Source of the DNA: Microcella flavibacter
GTDB lineage: Bacteria; Actinomycetota; Actinomycetes; Actinomycetales; Microbacteriaceae
Assembly (NCBI RefSeq): GCF_012530535.1
Contig: NZ_CP051299.1
Span: 930,001-994,000, forward strand
DNA: 64,000 nt
Direction: 5' to 3'
Part shown: positions 25,442 to 33,896 of the stretch, piece by piece
How positions within the stretch are numbered: the first letter of the stretch is position 1
Layout: each line of letters starts with the position of its first letter
Made by a program: the position numbers and the translations under genes
The notes under the pieces: model-generated
Database searches by the model: none
What the model was told of the DNA's origin: nothing
The model's input: the letters and a program-made list of their open reading frames with translations, nothing else

Positions 25442-26463
25442 CCGAGACCCAGCCCACCCCCGCTTCCGCCGCCGACCTTCCCGCCACGATGCGCGCCGTC
25501 GTGCAGCACGGCTACGGCGAGACCGAGGTGCTCGACACCGTCGAGCTGCCCGTCCCCGCGGTGCGCCCCGGCACGGTGCGCGTGCGCGTCGAGGCCGTGA
25601 GCCCCGACGCCGGCACCGTGCACCTCATGCGCGGCCGCCCCCTCATGATCCGGGCCGTGCTCGGGCGGCGCCGCCCTCGGCAGCCGATCATCGGGCTCGC
25701 CTACGCCGGAGTCGTCGAGGGCGTCGGCGAGGGCGTGCGCGACCTGGTCGTCGGCGACCGCGTGGCCGGCACGGCGCCGGGGGCCATGGCCGAGTACGTC
25801 GTCGCGCGGGCGGATCGCGCGGCGCGCATCCCGGACGGCGTCACGATGGCCCAGGCGGCGACCCTGCCGGTCTCGGCCGGCACCGCGCTGCAGGCGCTGC
25901 GGGCCGCGGGCGAGGTGCGGGCGGGTGCCCGTGTGCTGATCATCGGCGCCGGCGGGGGAGTGGGCTCGTTCCTCACCCAGCTCGCCGTCGCGCGGGGGCT
26001 GCGCGTCACGGGGCTCGCGAGCGCCGCGAAGGCCTCGTTCGTGCGCGGCCTCGGCGCCGAGCGCGTCATCGACCACCGCGCCGTGCGCGAGCCCGCCGAC
26101 TGGGGCCGCTACGACCTCGTCATCGACACCGCCGACGGGCGCGCGCTGCACGTGCTGCGGCGGGCCCTCACCCCGTGCGGAACCCTCGTCATCGTCGGCG
26201 CCGACCACGTCGGCGGGCCCGTGCTCGAGGGCTTCGATCGGCAGCTGCGGGCGCTGCTGCTCAACCCGTGGGTGCGGTACCGCGTCACCTCGGTGACCCA
26301 GCGCGAGAGCGCCGCCGACGTGGCCGAGCTGCTCGCCGAGGTCGCGGCGGGGCGGCTGGCGCCCGCCGTCGACGAGGTCGCCCCGCTGGCCGAGGTGGGT
26401 CCGGCGATGGGCCGGCTCGCGGCGCGGACGGTGCGCGGAAAGATCGTCGTCGCCCTGCGCTGA
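25438..26463 (+). CDS. Zinc-free MDR-family NAD(P)-dependent oxidoreductase
   Basis: A 341-residue medium-chain reductase of the quinone oxidoreductase type: GroES-like N-terminal part (MRAVVQHGYGETEVLDTVELPVP), GLAYAGVVEGVGEGV, and cofactor motif IIGAGGGVGSFLTQLA. The cysteine/histidine zinc ligands of alcohol dehydrogenases are absent. It begins with an ATGA overlap to the XRE gene, so it is cotranscribed with the regulator and membrane protein. A quinone or enone is the likely substrate class. Confidence 0.85.
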   Translation: MTETQPTPASAADLPATMRAVVQHGYGETEVLDTVELPVPAVRPGTVRVRVEAVSPDAGTVHLMRGRPLMIRAVLGRRRPRQPIIGLAYAGVVEGVGEGVRDLVVGDRVAGTAPGAMAEYVVARADRAARIPDGVTMAQAATLPVSAGTALQALRAAGEVRAGARVLIIGAGGGVGSFLTQLAVARGLRVTGLASAAKASFVRGLGAERVIDHRAVREPADWGRYDLVIDTADGRALHVLRRALTPCGTLVIVGADHVGGPVLEGFDRQLRALLLNPWVRYRVTSVTQRESAADVAELLAEVAAGRLAPAVDEVAPLAEVGPAMGRLAARTVRGKIVVALR

Positions 26464-26477
26464 CGGTCGCGTGCCGT

Positions 26478-26540
26478 AACTCCTGCAGAACGGCCCTCCA
26501 GCACGCCTTCGGGCGCGTTCGGCGCCGTTCTGCAGGAGTT
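26478..26540. repeat. Long palindrome after the XRE operon
   Basis: A perfect 17-bp inverted repeat (AACTCCTGCAGAACGGC at 26478-26494, complement at 26524-26540) encloses a 29-base loop that contains a C-TTCG-G tetraloop hairpin (CGCC-TTCG-GGCG). It lies 14 bases after the oxidoreductase stop. It can act as a bidirectional terminator, but the size and nested structure also fit a REP-like dispersed palindrome. Confidence 0.7.
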
Positions 26541-26599
26541 CGTGCACCTCTCTCGCGGGCGAGGCCTTCGCTGAGGCGGCGCGGGATGCCCGCCGCGCG

Positions 26600-26821
26600 C
26601 TACTCCCCGAACGAGGTCGTGCGCGCCGCAGCGCCGTGCCGGTCGTACGTCGTCCACTCGCCGACCTGGCGCCCGCGGTCGAACGAGCCGGAGCGCATGA
26701 GCGAGCCGTCCGCCCGCCACCACTGCCACGCCCCGTGCAGCTCGTCGCCGAGCATCCCGCCCCGGGCCTTCAGGGTGCCGTCGCGGTGGTGGTCCTCGCG
26801 GATGCGGTCGGGCTCGGTCAT
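26600..26821 (-). CDS. YwqK-family (MORN-like) antitoxin-like protein
   Basis: A 73-residue protein made of MORN-type repeats: HRDGTLKARGGMLGDELHGAWQWWRADGSLMRSGSFDRGRQVGEWTTYDRHG. YwqK proteins are antitoxins in some Bacillus systems but this short form is widespread without a toxin, and no toxin gene is adjacent. It starts 20 bases after the livM-like gene on the same strand; CATACT six bases before ATG suggests its own leaderless promoter. Confidence 0.75.
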   Translation of the reverse strand: MTEPDRIREDHHRDGTLKARGGMLGDELHGAWQWWRADGSLMRSGSFDRGRQVGEWTTYDRHGAAARTTSFGE

Positions 26822-26840
26822 GCGCCCAGTATGGCGGCGC

Positions 26841-27887
26841 TCAGCGTCGTCGCGACCGCCCCGCGTCGACCGCCGCCACCCGGTACCCCGTCGGGAACAA
26901 CGACACGTCCCATCGCCGCTGCACGAGCCCCCACAGACCGCGGCGGGCGAACAGCACGAACAGCACGCCGAGCACGCCGAGCACGATGAGGTAGGTCGAG
27001 CCGTAGTCGGCGAGCGATTCGCGCAGCACGAAGAAGACGATCGCGCCGATGAGCGGGCCCTCGAGCGTGCCGAGGCCGCCGATGAGCACGATGAAGATCA
27101 TGAAGGCGCTCCACTCGACGCTGAAGACCGCGTTCGGCTGCACGCGCAGGGTCGAGAGCGCGAGCAGGGCGCCCGCCGCGCCCGCGCCCGCGGCGGCCGC
27201 GACGAAGACGATGCGCTTCGAGCGCTGCACGTCGATGCCCGAGGTGGCGGCGGCCACGGGGTCGTCGCGCACGGCGGTGAGGGCGAGGCCGCCGCGCGAG
27301 CGCGCGAAGAGCACGCAGGCGACGACGACGATGACGAGCACCGCGAGCGCCCACCAGTAGACGGTGGCGATGCGCAGGATGCGGTCGAGCCCGCTGAGGG
27401 CCGAGAGCGAGATGCCCGACCCGGCCCCGAGCTCGGGCACCTGCGAGACGGTGAGGCGCAGCACCTCGGCGATGACCCAGGTGCCGATCGCGAAGTAGCC
27501 GCCGACGAGCCGGAAGGCGAGGAACGAGATCGGGATGGAGACGAGCGCGGCGATGAGCGCCGCGACGGGCACGGCGAGGAACGGGTCGAGCCCGACGAGG
27601 TCGGCGATGAGCACGAGCCCGTAGGCGCCGATGCCGATGTAGGCCTGCTGCCCGATCGAGAGCATGCCGCCGTAGCCGGCGAGCAGATTCCAGGTCGAGG
27701 CGAGGATGACGAGGATGAACAGGCTCACGAGCGACTGGATCGTCGCGAGCCCCACGAGGTAGGGCAGCGCGGCGAGCACGACGACGACGAGGCCGAGCAG
27801 GCTCGTGCCGACGACGGAGCTGCGCGACCAGCGCGTGACGCGGAAGCCCGCCGCCGTCGGGCGATCGGTGAGGGTCGGGATGCTCAT
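26841..27887 (-). CDS. Branched-chain-type ABC transporter permease (LivM family)
   Basis: A 348-residue permease with about ten membrane segments and the LivM signature LAGYGGMLSIGQQAYIGIGAYG, plus ALTAVRDDPVAAATSGIDVQRSKRIVF, the cytoplasmic EAA-like loop. ATG 27887 overlaps the stop of the upstream LivH-like gene (ATGA). In this cluster it probably imports a phenolic substrate rather than an amino acid, inferred from the neighbouring hydroxyquinol pathway genes. Confidence 0.88.
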   Translation of the reverse strand: MSIPTLTDRPTAAGFRVTRWSRSSVVGTSLLGLVVVVLAALPYLVGLATIQSLVSLFILVILASTWNLLAGYGGMLSIGQQAYIGIGAYGLVLIADLVGLDPFLAVPVAALIAALVSIPISFLAFRLVGGYFAIGTWVIAEVLRLTVSQVPELGAGSGISLSALSGLDRILRIATVYWWALAVLVIVVVACVLFARSRGGLALTAVRDDPVAAATSGIDVQRSKRIVFVAAAAGAGAAGALLALSTLRVQPNAVFSVEWSAFMIFIVLIGGLGTLEGPLIGAIVFFVLRESLADYGSTYLIVLGVLGVLFVLFARRGLWGLVQRRWDVSLFPTGYRVAAVDAGRSRRR

Positions 27888-28753
27888 GAGGTGGCCGATC
27901 CCTTCAGCAGGCCCTGCGGCCGCACCGCGAGGAAGACGAGGAACACCAGGTGCCCGATGAGCACCTGCTGGGCGGGGAAGAACGAGCCGCCGATGGTCTG
28001 CGCGAGCCCGAGGATCATGGCGCCGAGCAGCGTGCCCCACAGGTTGCCGAGTCCGCCGATGATGACCGCCTGGAAGGCGAAGATGAGCAGCAGCGAGCCC
28101 GAGAAGGGATTGAACGAGCTCTGGATGCCCGAGCTGAAGCCCGCGATGGCGACGAGCCCGAACGCGATCGCCGCCGCCGTCGCGTAGATGCGGCGCGGGT
28201 CGACGCCGCTGAGGGCGACCGTCTCGGCGTCGTCGCTGACGGCGCGGATGAGCCGTCCGTACGGGGTGCGCTGCAGCACGAGGGAGAGCGCGGCGAGCAG
28301 CCCGACCGCGAGCACGAAGATCGTCAGCGGCAGCAGCCCGATCTGCAGCCCGAAGGGCAGGCTGATCGAGGCCGTGTCGAAGGCGCCGAGCGTGAGGCGG
28401 CGCTGGTCGGCCGACTGCGTGACGAGCAGCAGGTTCTGGATGATGATCGACAATCCGAAGGTCACCAGCAGCGACGGCAGGGGCGAGGCCTCGAGAGTGC
28501 GCTGCAGCAGGAACCGCTGCAGCACCCAGCCGGCGAGGGCGGTGAGCGGGGCGACGACGACGAGGGCGACGACGGGGGAGACGGCGAAGACGTTGACGAC
28601 GAGCAGCATGCCGTAGCTCGCGATGACGGCGACGTCGCCGTGCGCGAGGTTGACGAGCCGCATGACGCCGAACAGCAGCGACAGGCCCGCGGCGAAGAGG
28701 GCGTACTGGCCGCCCAGCAGCACCCCCTGCACGATCGGATCGAGCAGGTTCAC
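27884..28753 (-). CDS. Branched-chain-type ABC transporter permease (LivH family)
   Basis: A 289-residue permease. The GTG start at 28753 has GGAGGAG upstream and overlaps the previous stop (GTGA). Signature regions are GVLLGGQYALFAAGLSLLFGVMRLVNLAHGDV and LIRAVSDDAETVALSGVDPRRIY. It forms the membrane channel with the LivM-like protein encoded immediately downstream. Confidence 0.88.
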   Translation of the reverse strand: MNLLDPIVQGVLLGGQYALFAAGLSLLFGVMRLVNLAHGDVAVIASYGMLLVVNVFAVSPVVALVVVAPLTALAGWVLQRFLLQRTLEASPLPSLLVTFGLSIIIQNLLLVTQSADQRRLTLGAFDTASISLPFGLQIGLLPLTIFVLAVGLLAALSLVLQRTPYGRLIRAVSDDAETVALSGVDPRRIYATAAAIAFGLVAIAGFSSGIQSSFNPFSGSLLLIFAFQAVIIGGLGNLWGTLLGAMILGLAQTIGGSFFPAQQVLIGHLVFLVFLAVRPQGLLKGSATS

Positions 28754-29538
28754 GACTCCTCCAGTTCTGCCGCGTCGAGCGTGGTGATGGTGCCGGTGGG
28801 GGTGACGTGCGCGACGCCGGCGCCGAAGTAGGCGGCCGAGATCTCGTCCATGGTGAAGCCGCTGCCGGCGAGCGAGGTGGCGCCCTGCAGAAGGCAGTGC
28901 ACCTCGTCGCTGACGGCGAGCGCCTGCCGCACGTCCTGCTCGACGACGAGGATCGAGGTGCCCGTGCTCTGGATCTCGGGCAGGCTCGCGTACAGCTGGC
29001 CGATGACGGCCGGGGCGAGCCCGAGGCTCACCTCGTCGAGCAGCAGCACCTCGGGGTTCGACATGAGGGCGCGCGCGATCGCCGTGGCCTGGCGCTCGCC
29101 GCCGGAGAGGTCGCCCGCGTACCGCGACCGGCGCTCCGCGACGAGGGGCATGAGGGCGTAGACGCTCTCGAGGTTCCATTGGCCGCGGCGCTTCGTCGAG
29201 GCGCCGACGAGCAGGTTCTCCTCGACCGTGAGCGAGGGGAAGAGGCGGCGGCCCTCGGGCACGAGGATGATGCCGGCCCGGGCGCGCTCGTGGGCGGGCA
29301 TCCGCGTGATGTCGTCGCCGTTGTAGAGGATGCGCCCGCCCGTCGGGGCCATCTGCCCCGCGAGCGTCTTCAGCAGCGTGGACTTGCCGGCGCCGTTGGC
29401 GCCGATGACGGCGAGGGTCTCGCCGCGCTCGAGCCGCAGCGAGATGCCGCGCAGGGCCGGCAGCTCGCCGTAGGCGGCGCGCAGCTGCTGCACCTCGAGC
29501 ACGATCTCCTTGCCCGAGCTCGCGGGGGCCTCAGACAT
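28750..29538 (-). CDS. Branched-chain-type ABC transporter ATP-binding protein (LivF family)
   Basis: A 262-residue ATPase: Walker A GANGAGKST, LVPEGRRLFPSLTVEENL (typical LivF), signature LSGGERQATAIARAL and Walker B VLLLDEVSLGLAP. The canonical switch histidine is replaced, with VVEQDVRQAL after the D-loop as usual for LivF. About 35 extra residues at the C-terminus follow the core. It overlaps livG upstream by eight bases. Confidence 0.9.
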   Translation of the reverse strand: MSEAPASSGKEIVLEVQQLRAAYGELPALRGISLRLERGETLAVIGANGAGKSTLLKTLAGQMAPTGGRILYNGDDITRMPAHERARAGIILVPEGRRLFPSLTVEENLLVGASTKRRGQWNLESVYALMPLVAERRSRYAGDLSGGERQATAIARALMSNPEVLLLDEVSLGLAPAVIGQLYASLPEIQSTGTSILVVEQDVRQALAVSDEVHCLLQGATSLAGSGFTMDEISAAYFGAGVAHVTPTGTITTLDAAELEES

Positions 29539-30292
29539 GGCTCTCCTCCACGCCGTCCTCCTCGGGGTCGATGCCGAGGTACACGCTCTTCACCCGCGGG
29601 TTCTGCATGACCTCGTCGGGCGTGCCGACGGCGATGACCTCGCCGTAGGTGAGGCACATCATGCGCGTCGCGACGGCGGTCAGCGCGTGCACGACGTGCT
29701 CGATCCAGACGACGGTGACGCCGGCGGCGACGACCTCGCGCACGAGCTCGACGAGCTCGGGCACCTCGGCCTCGGTGAGCCCGCCCGCGATCTCATCGAG
29801 CAGCAGCAGGCGGGGGTCCGCCGCGAGGGCCCGCGCGACCTCGAGGCGCTTGCGGTCGAGCAGCCGCAGCGAGCCGGCCGCGACGTTGGCCTGGCCCTGC
29901 AGGCCGGTGCGGGTCATCGCCTCGATCGCCTGCGTCTGCGCGGCGCCGCCCCGGGCGCCGCCGGCGAAGGACGCCGCGACGAGCATGTTCTCCATGACCG
30001 TCATGCCGGCGAAGGGGCGGGGGATCTGGAAGCTCGTCGCGATGCCGTGCCGCGCCCGCCAGGCGGCGGGGCGGCGGGTGATGTCGTCACCCCGGTAGTC
30101 CAGACGCCCGCTCGTCGCCCGCACCGAGCCCGACAGCAGCCCGAGCAGGGTCGACTTGCCCGCACCGTTCGGCCCGATGATGCCGAGGGCCTCCCCGGCC
30201 TCGACGCGCAGGTCGAGGCCGGAGAGCACGGTGAGGGAGCCGTAGCGCTTGGTGATCCCGCGCGCGTCGACGAGCGGAGCGGCTGAGCTCAA
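29531..30292 (-). CDS. Branched-chain-type ABC transporter ATP-binding protein (LivG family)
   Basis: A 253-residue ATPase: GPNGAGKSTLLGLLSGSV, ATSFQIPRPFAGMTVMENMLVAA (LivG-type Q-loop region), signature LRLLDRKRLEVARAL, a divergent form of LSGG in this subfamily, and LLLDEIAGGLTEAE. The best start is TTG at 30292, which overlaps the TGA of the substrate-binding protein gene as TTGA. No ATG or GTG is available before the conserved core (residue about 10). Confidence 0.87.
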   Translation of the reverse strand: MSSAAPLVDARGITKRYGSLTVLSGLDLRVEAGEALGIIGPNGAGKSTLLGLLSGSVRATSGRLDYRGDDITRRPAAWRARHGIATSFQIPRPFAGMTVMENMLVAASFAGGARGGAAQTQAIEAMTRTGLQGQANVAAGSLRLLDRKRLEVARALAADPRLLLLDEIAGGLTEAEVPELVELVREVVAAGVTVVWIEHVVHALTAVATRMMCLTYGEVIAVGTPDEVMQNPRVKSVYLGIDPEEDGVEESHV

Positions 30293-31626
30293 CGGTTCGA
30301 CCAGTCGATCAGCTCGATCTCCCCGCCCGTGGGGATCTCGGGGTTGTCGGCGTTCGCGACGATCACGAGCTCGTAGGTGCCGTCGCCGGTGCCGCGCCAC
30401 TGGCCGCCCACGAGCGGGGTGAGCGAGACGTTCGGCACCGGGCCGGCCGTGAAGTCGATCGTGCCGGCCACCGTGTCGGTGCTCAGGCCCGCGAGGGCTC
30501 CGCGCAGGTCGTCCGTCTCGATCGAGTCGCTCGCGGCGATCGTCGCGGTCGCGACCTCGAACAGGGCGTGGGCGAAGCCGAGCGGCTGCGTCCACTGCCG
30601 GCCGGTCTCCTCCTCGTAGGCGGCGGCGAGCTCCTCGGCGCTCTGCCCGGTGAGCGAGCTCGAGAACGGGTGCGAGGGGCTCCACCAGACCTCGGTGGCG
30701 ATGTTCTCGCCGTTGGCGCCGAGCGCCTCGACCGCGGAGGGGAACAGGAGCGCCTTGGCGATGGTCGCCATCTGCGGCTGGTAGCCCTGCTGGATGGCCT
30801 GCTGCCAGAAGGTGGTGAAGTCGGGCGGGATGGGGACGCCCATGAGGATGTCCGCGTCGGCCTCCTGGAAGGCCGAGATCTGCGCCGAGAAGTCGGCCTG
30901 CCCGTTCGGGTACGCGCCTGGGTTCACGGGGGCGAGCCCGCCGCCCTCGATGATCGGGGCGAATCCGGTGGTCGTGTCGGCCCAGGCGTTGCCGTCGGCG
31001 TCGTTCGGCAGCAGCTGCGCCACCGAGCCGCCGTCGGGCACGGCCGCCCACAGCTCGCTGTAGACGCTGCCCACCTCGCCGAGGCCCCAGAAGAAGTGGT
31101 ACGTGTAGTCGAAGCCCGCGTCGGGGGTGCCGCCGCGGCCGAAGTACCAGGCCTGCCAGGGCGCGACCGTCGTGATGCAGAGCACCTGGTTCGCCTCGCA
31201 CTGGTCGGAAACGGGGTTCGTCGTCTCGGGGGTGGAGGAGGCGAGGATCATGTCGACGCCGTCGTCGAGGATGAGCTCGGCCGCGACGTCGGCGGCGCGC
31301 GCCGGGTCGCTCTGGGTGTCGGCGACGATGATCTCGACGCTGTACTCGGTGCCCGCCGCGTCGACGACGCCGTTCTCCTCGTAGTACGCGCGCACCTGGT
31401 CGAGCACGAAGCTGTCGGCCTCGCCGAAGGCCGCGAGCGGGCCGGTCTGCGGGGTGACGTACCCGATGCGGATGACGTTCTCGTCGCCGCCGCCGTCGCC
31501 GTCGGCACCGCCGAGGGTGGGGGTGGAGCAGGCGGCGAGCATCAGGACGCTCGCGCCGGCCAGTGCGATGGGGGTGAGGAGGCGGCGGCGCCGTCCTCCG
31601 CTGGATGGGTGCAGGAACGTGCTCAT
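30289..31626 (-). CDS. Branched-chain-type ABC transporter substrate-binding lipoprotein
   Basis: A 445-residue type I binding protein (Peripla_BP_6). The signal peptide has a basic start, a hydrophobic core and lipobox LAAC, so the mature protein is a lipoprotein. IRIGYVTPQTGPLAAFGEADSF and VDMILASSTPETTNPVSDQCE are family features. GAGGAGAGG is four bases before ATG 31626. It is the first gene of the importer operon, behind the operator-like dyad at 31647-31684. An aromatic ligand is inferred from context. Confidence 0.9.
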   Translation of the reverse strand: MSTFLHPSSGGRRRRLLTPIALAGASVLMLAACSTPTLGGADGDGGGDENVIRIGYVTPQTGPLAAFGEADSFVLDQVRAYYEENGVVDAAGTEYSVEIIVADTQSDPARAADVAAELILDDGVDMILASSTPETTNPVSDQCEANQVLCITTVAPWQAWYFGRGGTPDAGFDYTYHFFWGLGEVGSVYSELWAAVPDGGSVAQLLPNDADGNAWADTTTGFAPIIEGGGLAPVNPGAYPNGQADFSAQISAFQEADADILMGVPIPPDFTTFWQQAIQQGYQPQMATIAKALLFPSAVEALGANGENIATEVWWSPSHPFSSSLTGQSAEELAAAYEEETGRQWTQPLGFAHALFEVATATIAASDSIETDDLRGALAGLSTDTVAGTIDFTAGPVPNVSLTPLVGGQWRGTGDGTYELVIVANADNPEIPTGGEIELIDWSNR

Positions 31627-31646
31627 GGTGCCTCTCCTCAACGCCG

Positions 31647-31684
31647 TTGTTCGGATTGCGCAACACTGTGCGTATAGAGAACAA
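31647..31684. promoter_or_regulatory. Candidate IclR operator upstream of the importer operon
   Basis: TTGTTC (31647-31652) and GAACAA (31679-31684) are inverted, and within them lies the palindrome TTGCGCAA (31656-31663). The core TTCGGATTGCGCAAC (31650-31664) closely matches TTCGGATAGCGAAC at 33767-33780 before the catabolic genes. The minus-strand -10-like TATACG (31671-31676) overlaps. The IclR protein encoded from 31838 is the likely binder. Confidence 0.55.
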
Positions 31685-31837
31685 TGCGACGAGGGGTGCC
31701 GGGTGTCAAGGAGCGTCGGCCTTGACACGACGGGACGACTCGCCCACGCTGGGGTTCGCCATGCGCACAGCGCGGCGACCCCCGCACGCCGGGCGAGCCC
31801 CCGGGGCCGCCCGCCCCGCCCCGCAGGATCGGACGAG

Positions 31838-32632
31838 ATGACCTCAGACAGCGCCGCCCCCATCGCCGACCGGCCGACCGAGTTCGTGCAGTCGCTCGAG
31901 CGCGGCCTCGCCGTCGTGCGGGCCTTCAGCGACGAGCGCCCGCGCCTCACGCTCTCCGAGGTCGCCCGCCACACCGGGCTGACGAGGGCGGCCGCGCGGC
32001 GGTTCCTCATCACGCTGCAGCACCTCGGCTACGTCGGCAGCGACGCCGGGCAGTTCTACCTGCGGCCCTCGGTGCTGCAGCTCGGCTACGCCTACCTGTC
32101 GTCGCTCTCGCTCGCCGACATCGCGCTCGAGCACCTCACGCCCGCCGCCGACCAGCTGCACGAGTCGTGCTCGGCCTCGGTGCTCGACGGCGACAGCGTC
32201 GTCTACATCGCGCGAGCATCCACCACCCGCATCATGTCGATCAACCTCGCCGTCGGCACCCGTCTGCCCGCCGCGACCACCTCGATGGGGCGCGTCATGC
32301 TCGCCTCGCTGCCTGAGGCCGAGCTCGAGGCGTTCCTCGGCCGGGTCGCGCTCGAGCCCCGCACGCCGTCGACGATCACGACCGCCGAGGGCCTGCGCAC
32401 CGAGATCGACCGCGTGCGCGAGCAGGGCTGGTGCGTGCTCGATCAGGAGCTCGAGATCGGCGTGCGCAGCGTCGCCGTTCCGGTGCGGGATGCCCGGGGC
32501 CAGGTCATCGCGACGGTGAACGCCTCGGCGCACTCCACGCGCGTGACCCTCGACACGCTGCGCACGACCTTCCTCGAGCGCATCCAGCAGGTCGCGAGCG
32601 GGATCGAGGCCGACCTCGCCGCCCGCCGCTAG
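31838..32632 (+). CDS. IclR family regulator (PcaR/PobR-like) of aromatic catabolism
   Basis: A 264-residue regulator: winged HTH LTLSEVARHTGLTRAAARRFLITLQHLGYV in residues 40-75 and an effector domain with the PcaR-type ending HSTRVTLDTLRTTFLERIQQVASGIEADL. The opening EFVQSLERGLAVVRAF is standard for beta-ketoadipate-pathway IclR proteins. GGACGAG precedes ATG. It is divergent from the importer and convergent with macA, and probably controls both through the shared operator sequence. Confidence 0.9.
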   Translation: MTSDSAAPIADRPTEFVQSLERGLAVVRAFSDERPRLTLSEVARHTGLTRAAARRFLITLQHLGYVGSDAGQFYLRPSVLQLGYAYLSSLSLADIALEHLTPAADQLHESCSASVLDGDSVVYIARASTTRIMSINLAVGTRLPAATTSMGRVMLASLPEAELEAFLGRVALEPRTPSTITTAEGLRTEIDRVREQGWCVLDQELEIGVRSVAVPVRDARGQVIATVNASAHSTRVTLDTLRTTFLERIQQVASGIEADLAARR

Positions 32633-32668
32633 CCTCGCCGCCCTATCCTCCGGCGCCGTCGCCCTGCG

Positions 32669-33712
32669 CTAGCCGAACGCGCCGCGCAGGATGCCCTCGA
32701 TCGCCGCGCGGTCGACCGGCGCCGGGTGCTCGATCGGCAGCTTCGCCTCGACGATGCCGACGGCCTCCTCGAGCTGCGCCTCGGTGAGGCCGAGCTCGCG
32801 AAGGCCGCGCGGGGCGCCGGCCTCGCGGCCGAGCTCGCGAAGACCCTCGACGGCATCGTCGACGCCGAGGGCCTCCGCGAGTCGCGCGGCGGCCTCGGGG
32901 GCCGCGGGCGCGGTGAAGGCGAGCACGTGCGGCAGCACGACGGCGTGCGTCTGCGCGTGCGGCAGGTCGAAGGCGCCGCCGAGGGCGTGGCAGATCTTGT
33001 GGTGCAGGCCCGAGCCGGCGGCGGCGAACGACATGCCGGCGAGGAACGAGCCGTAGACGAGGCGCTCGCGGGCGGCGTCGCGGCCCTCGCCGCGGATGCC
33101 GCGCAGGCCCTCGGCCAGCGCGCGGACGCCCTCGCCGGCCATGAGGCGCACGATGGGGTTCGAGGCCGGGGTCCAGAACGACTCGACGCAGTGGGCCATG
33201 GCGTTGAGCGCCGAGGCGACGGCGAGGTCGTCGGGGAGGGTGGCGACGAGCTCGTCGTCGTAGACGACGCTGCGCGGCAGCACGCGGGCATCCACCCCCG
33301 TCTCCTTGCGGGAGGCCGTGGTGAGGCCCCAGACGGGCGTCATCTCGCTGCCGGCGTAGGTGGTGGGGATGGCGATGATCGGCAGGCCCGTGGTGAGGGC
33401 GACGATCTTGGCGGTGCCGGTGGTCGAGCCGCCGCCGATCGAGACGAGGCCGTCGACGCTGTGCTCGGCGGCGACGCGCCGGGCCTCCTCGGCGACCGCG
33501 TCGGGAACGTGCGGGCGCACGCCGCTGAAGCGCACGGCCACGCGGTCGCGCCACGGGGCGCTGAGCTCATCGGCGAGCGCGCCCTCGGCCTCGGCGGCGA
33601 TGAGCATGACGCGGGTGAGCCCCAGCGCCTCGAGCTCGCCGGCGACGGCGGTGCGGCTCGATCCGGCGCCGAACGTCACGCGGTAGGGGAGGGCGGTGTA
33701 GAGGAAATCCAC
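32669..33712 (-). CDS. Maleylacetate reductase
   Basis: A 347-residue iron-alcohol-dehydrogenase-family enzyme of the MAR subgroup: YRVTFGAGSSR near the N-terminus, cofactor loop VSIGGGSTTGTAK, PTTYAGSEMTPVWG and GLHHKICHALGGAFDLPHA with the active-site histidines. It reduces maleylacetate to 3-oxoadipate with NAD(P)H. It is divergent from the dioxygenase gene that makes maleylacetate, sharing a 184-base control region. Confidence 0.92.
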   Translation of the reverse strand: MDFLYTALPYRVTFGAGSSRTAVAGELEALGLTRVMLIAAEAEGALADELSAPWRDRVAVRFSGVRPHVPDAVAEEARRVAAEHSVDGLVSIGGGSTTGTAKIVALTTGLPIIAIPTTYAGSEMTPVWGLTTASRKETGVDARVLPRSVVYDDELVATLPDDLAVASALNAMAHCVESFWTPASNPIVRLMAGEGVRALAEGLRGIRGEGRDAARERLVYGSFLAGMSFAAAGSGLHHKICHALGGAFDLPHAQTHAVVLPHVLAFTAPAAPEAAARLAEALGVDDAVEGLRELGREAGAPRGLRELGLTEAQLEEAVGIVEAKLPIEHPAPVDRAAIEGILRGAFG

Positions 33713-33753
33713 GGGGTGCTCCTGTCGGTCGCGCCCGCTCGCCGCGTAGTATG

Positions 33754-33841
33754 CGAATGCATGGTATTCGGATAGCGAACTTCGGTTCGCCTAGAGTACA
33801 GTCTGCCGGGAGGTGGCGACAGGGCGGATGCGGAGCATCCG
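33754..33841. promoter_or_regulatory. Divergent control region of the hydroxyquinol genes
   Basis: TTCGGATAGCGAAC (33767-33780) is a TTCG-N5-CGAA dyad and nearly repeats the sequence before the importer operon. It overlaps the perfect palindrome GCGAAC-TTCG-GTTCGC (33775-33790). Further on, CGGATGC-GGA-GCATCCG (33825-33841) can form a hairpin in the dioxygenase leader. The region probably binds the IclR protein. Confidence 0.55.
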
Positions 33842-33896
33842 ATCCGACCGCCGGAGGCCCCGCAGCACGACCGTCCACAGAGAGGTGGCGACGACG

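Noticed and set aside
29531-31684. Single long minus-strand frame joining the importer ATPase to upstream sequence
   Set aside because: The upstream half is a shifted frame of the substrate-binding protein; only the part from TTG 30292 is a real ATPase.
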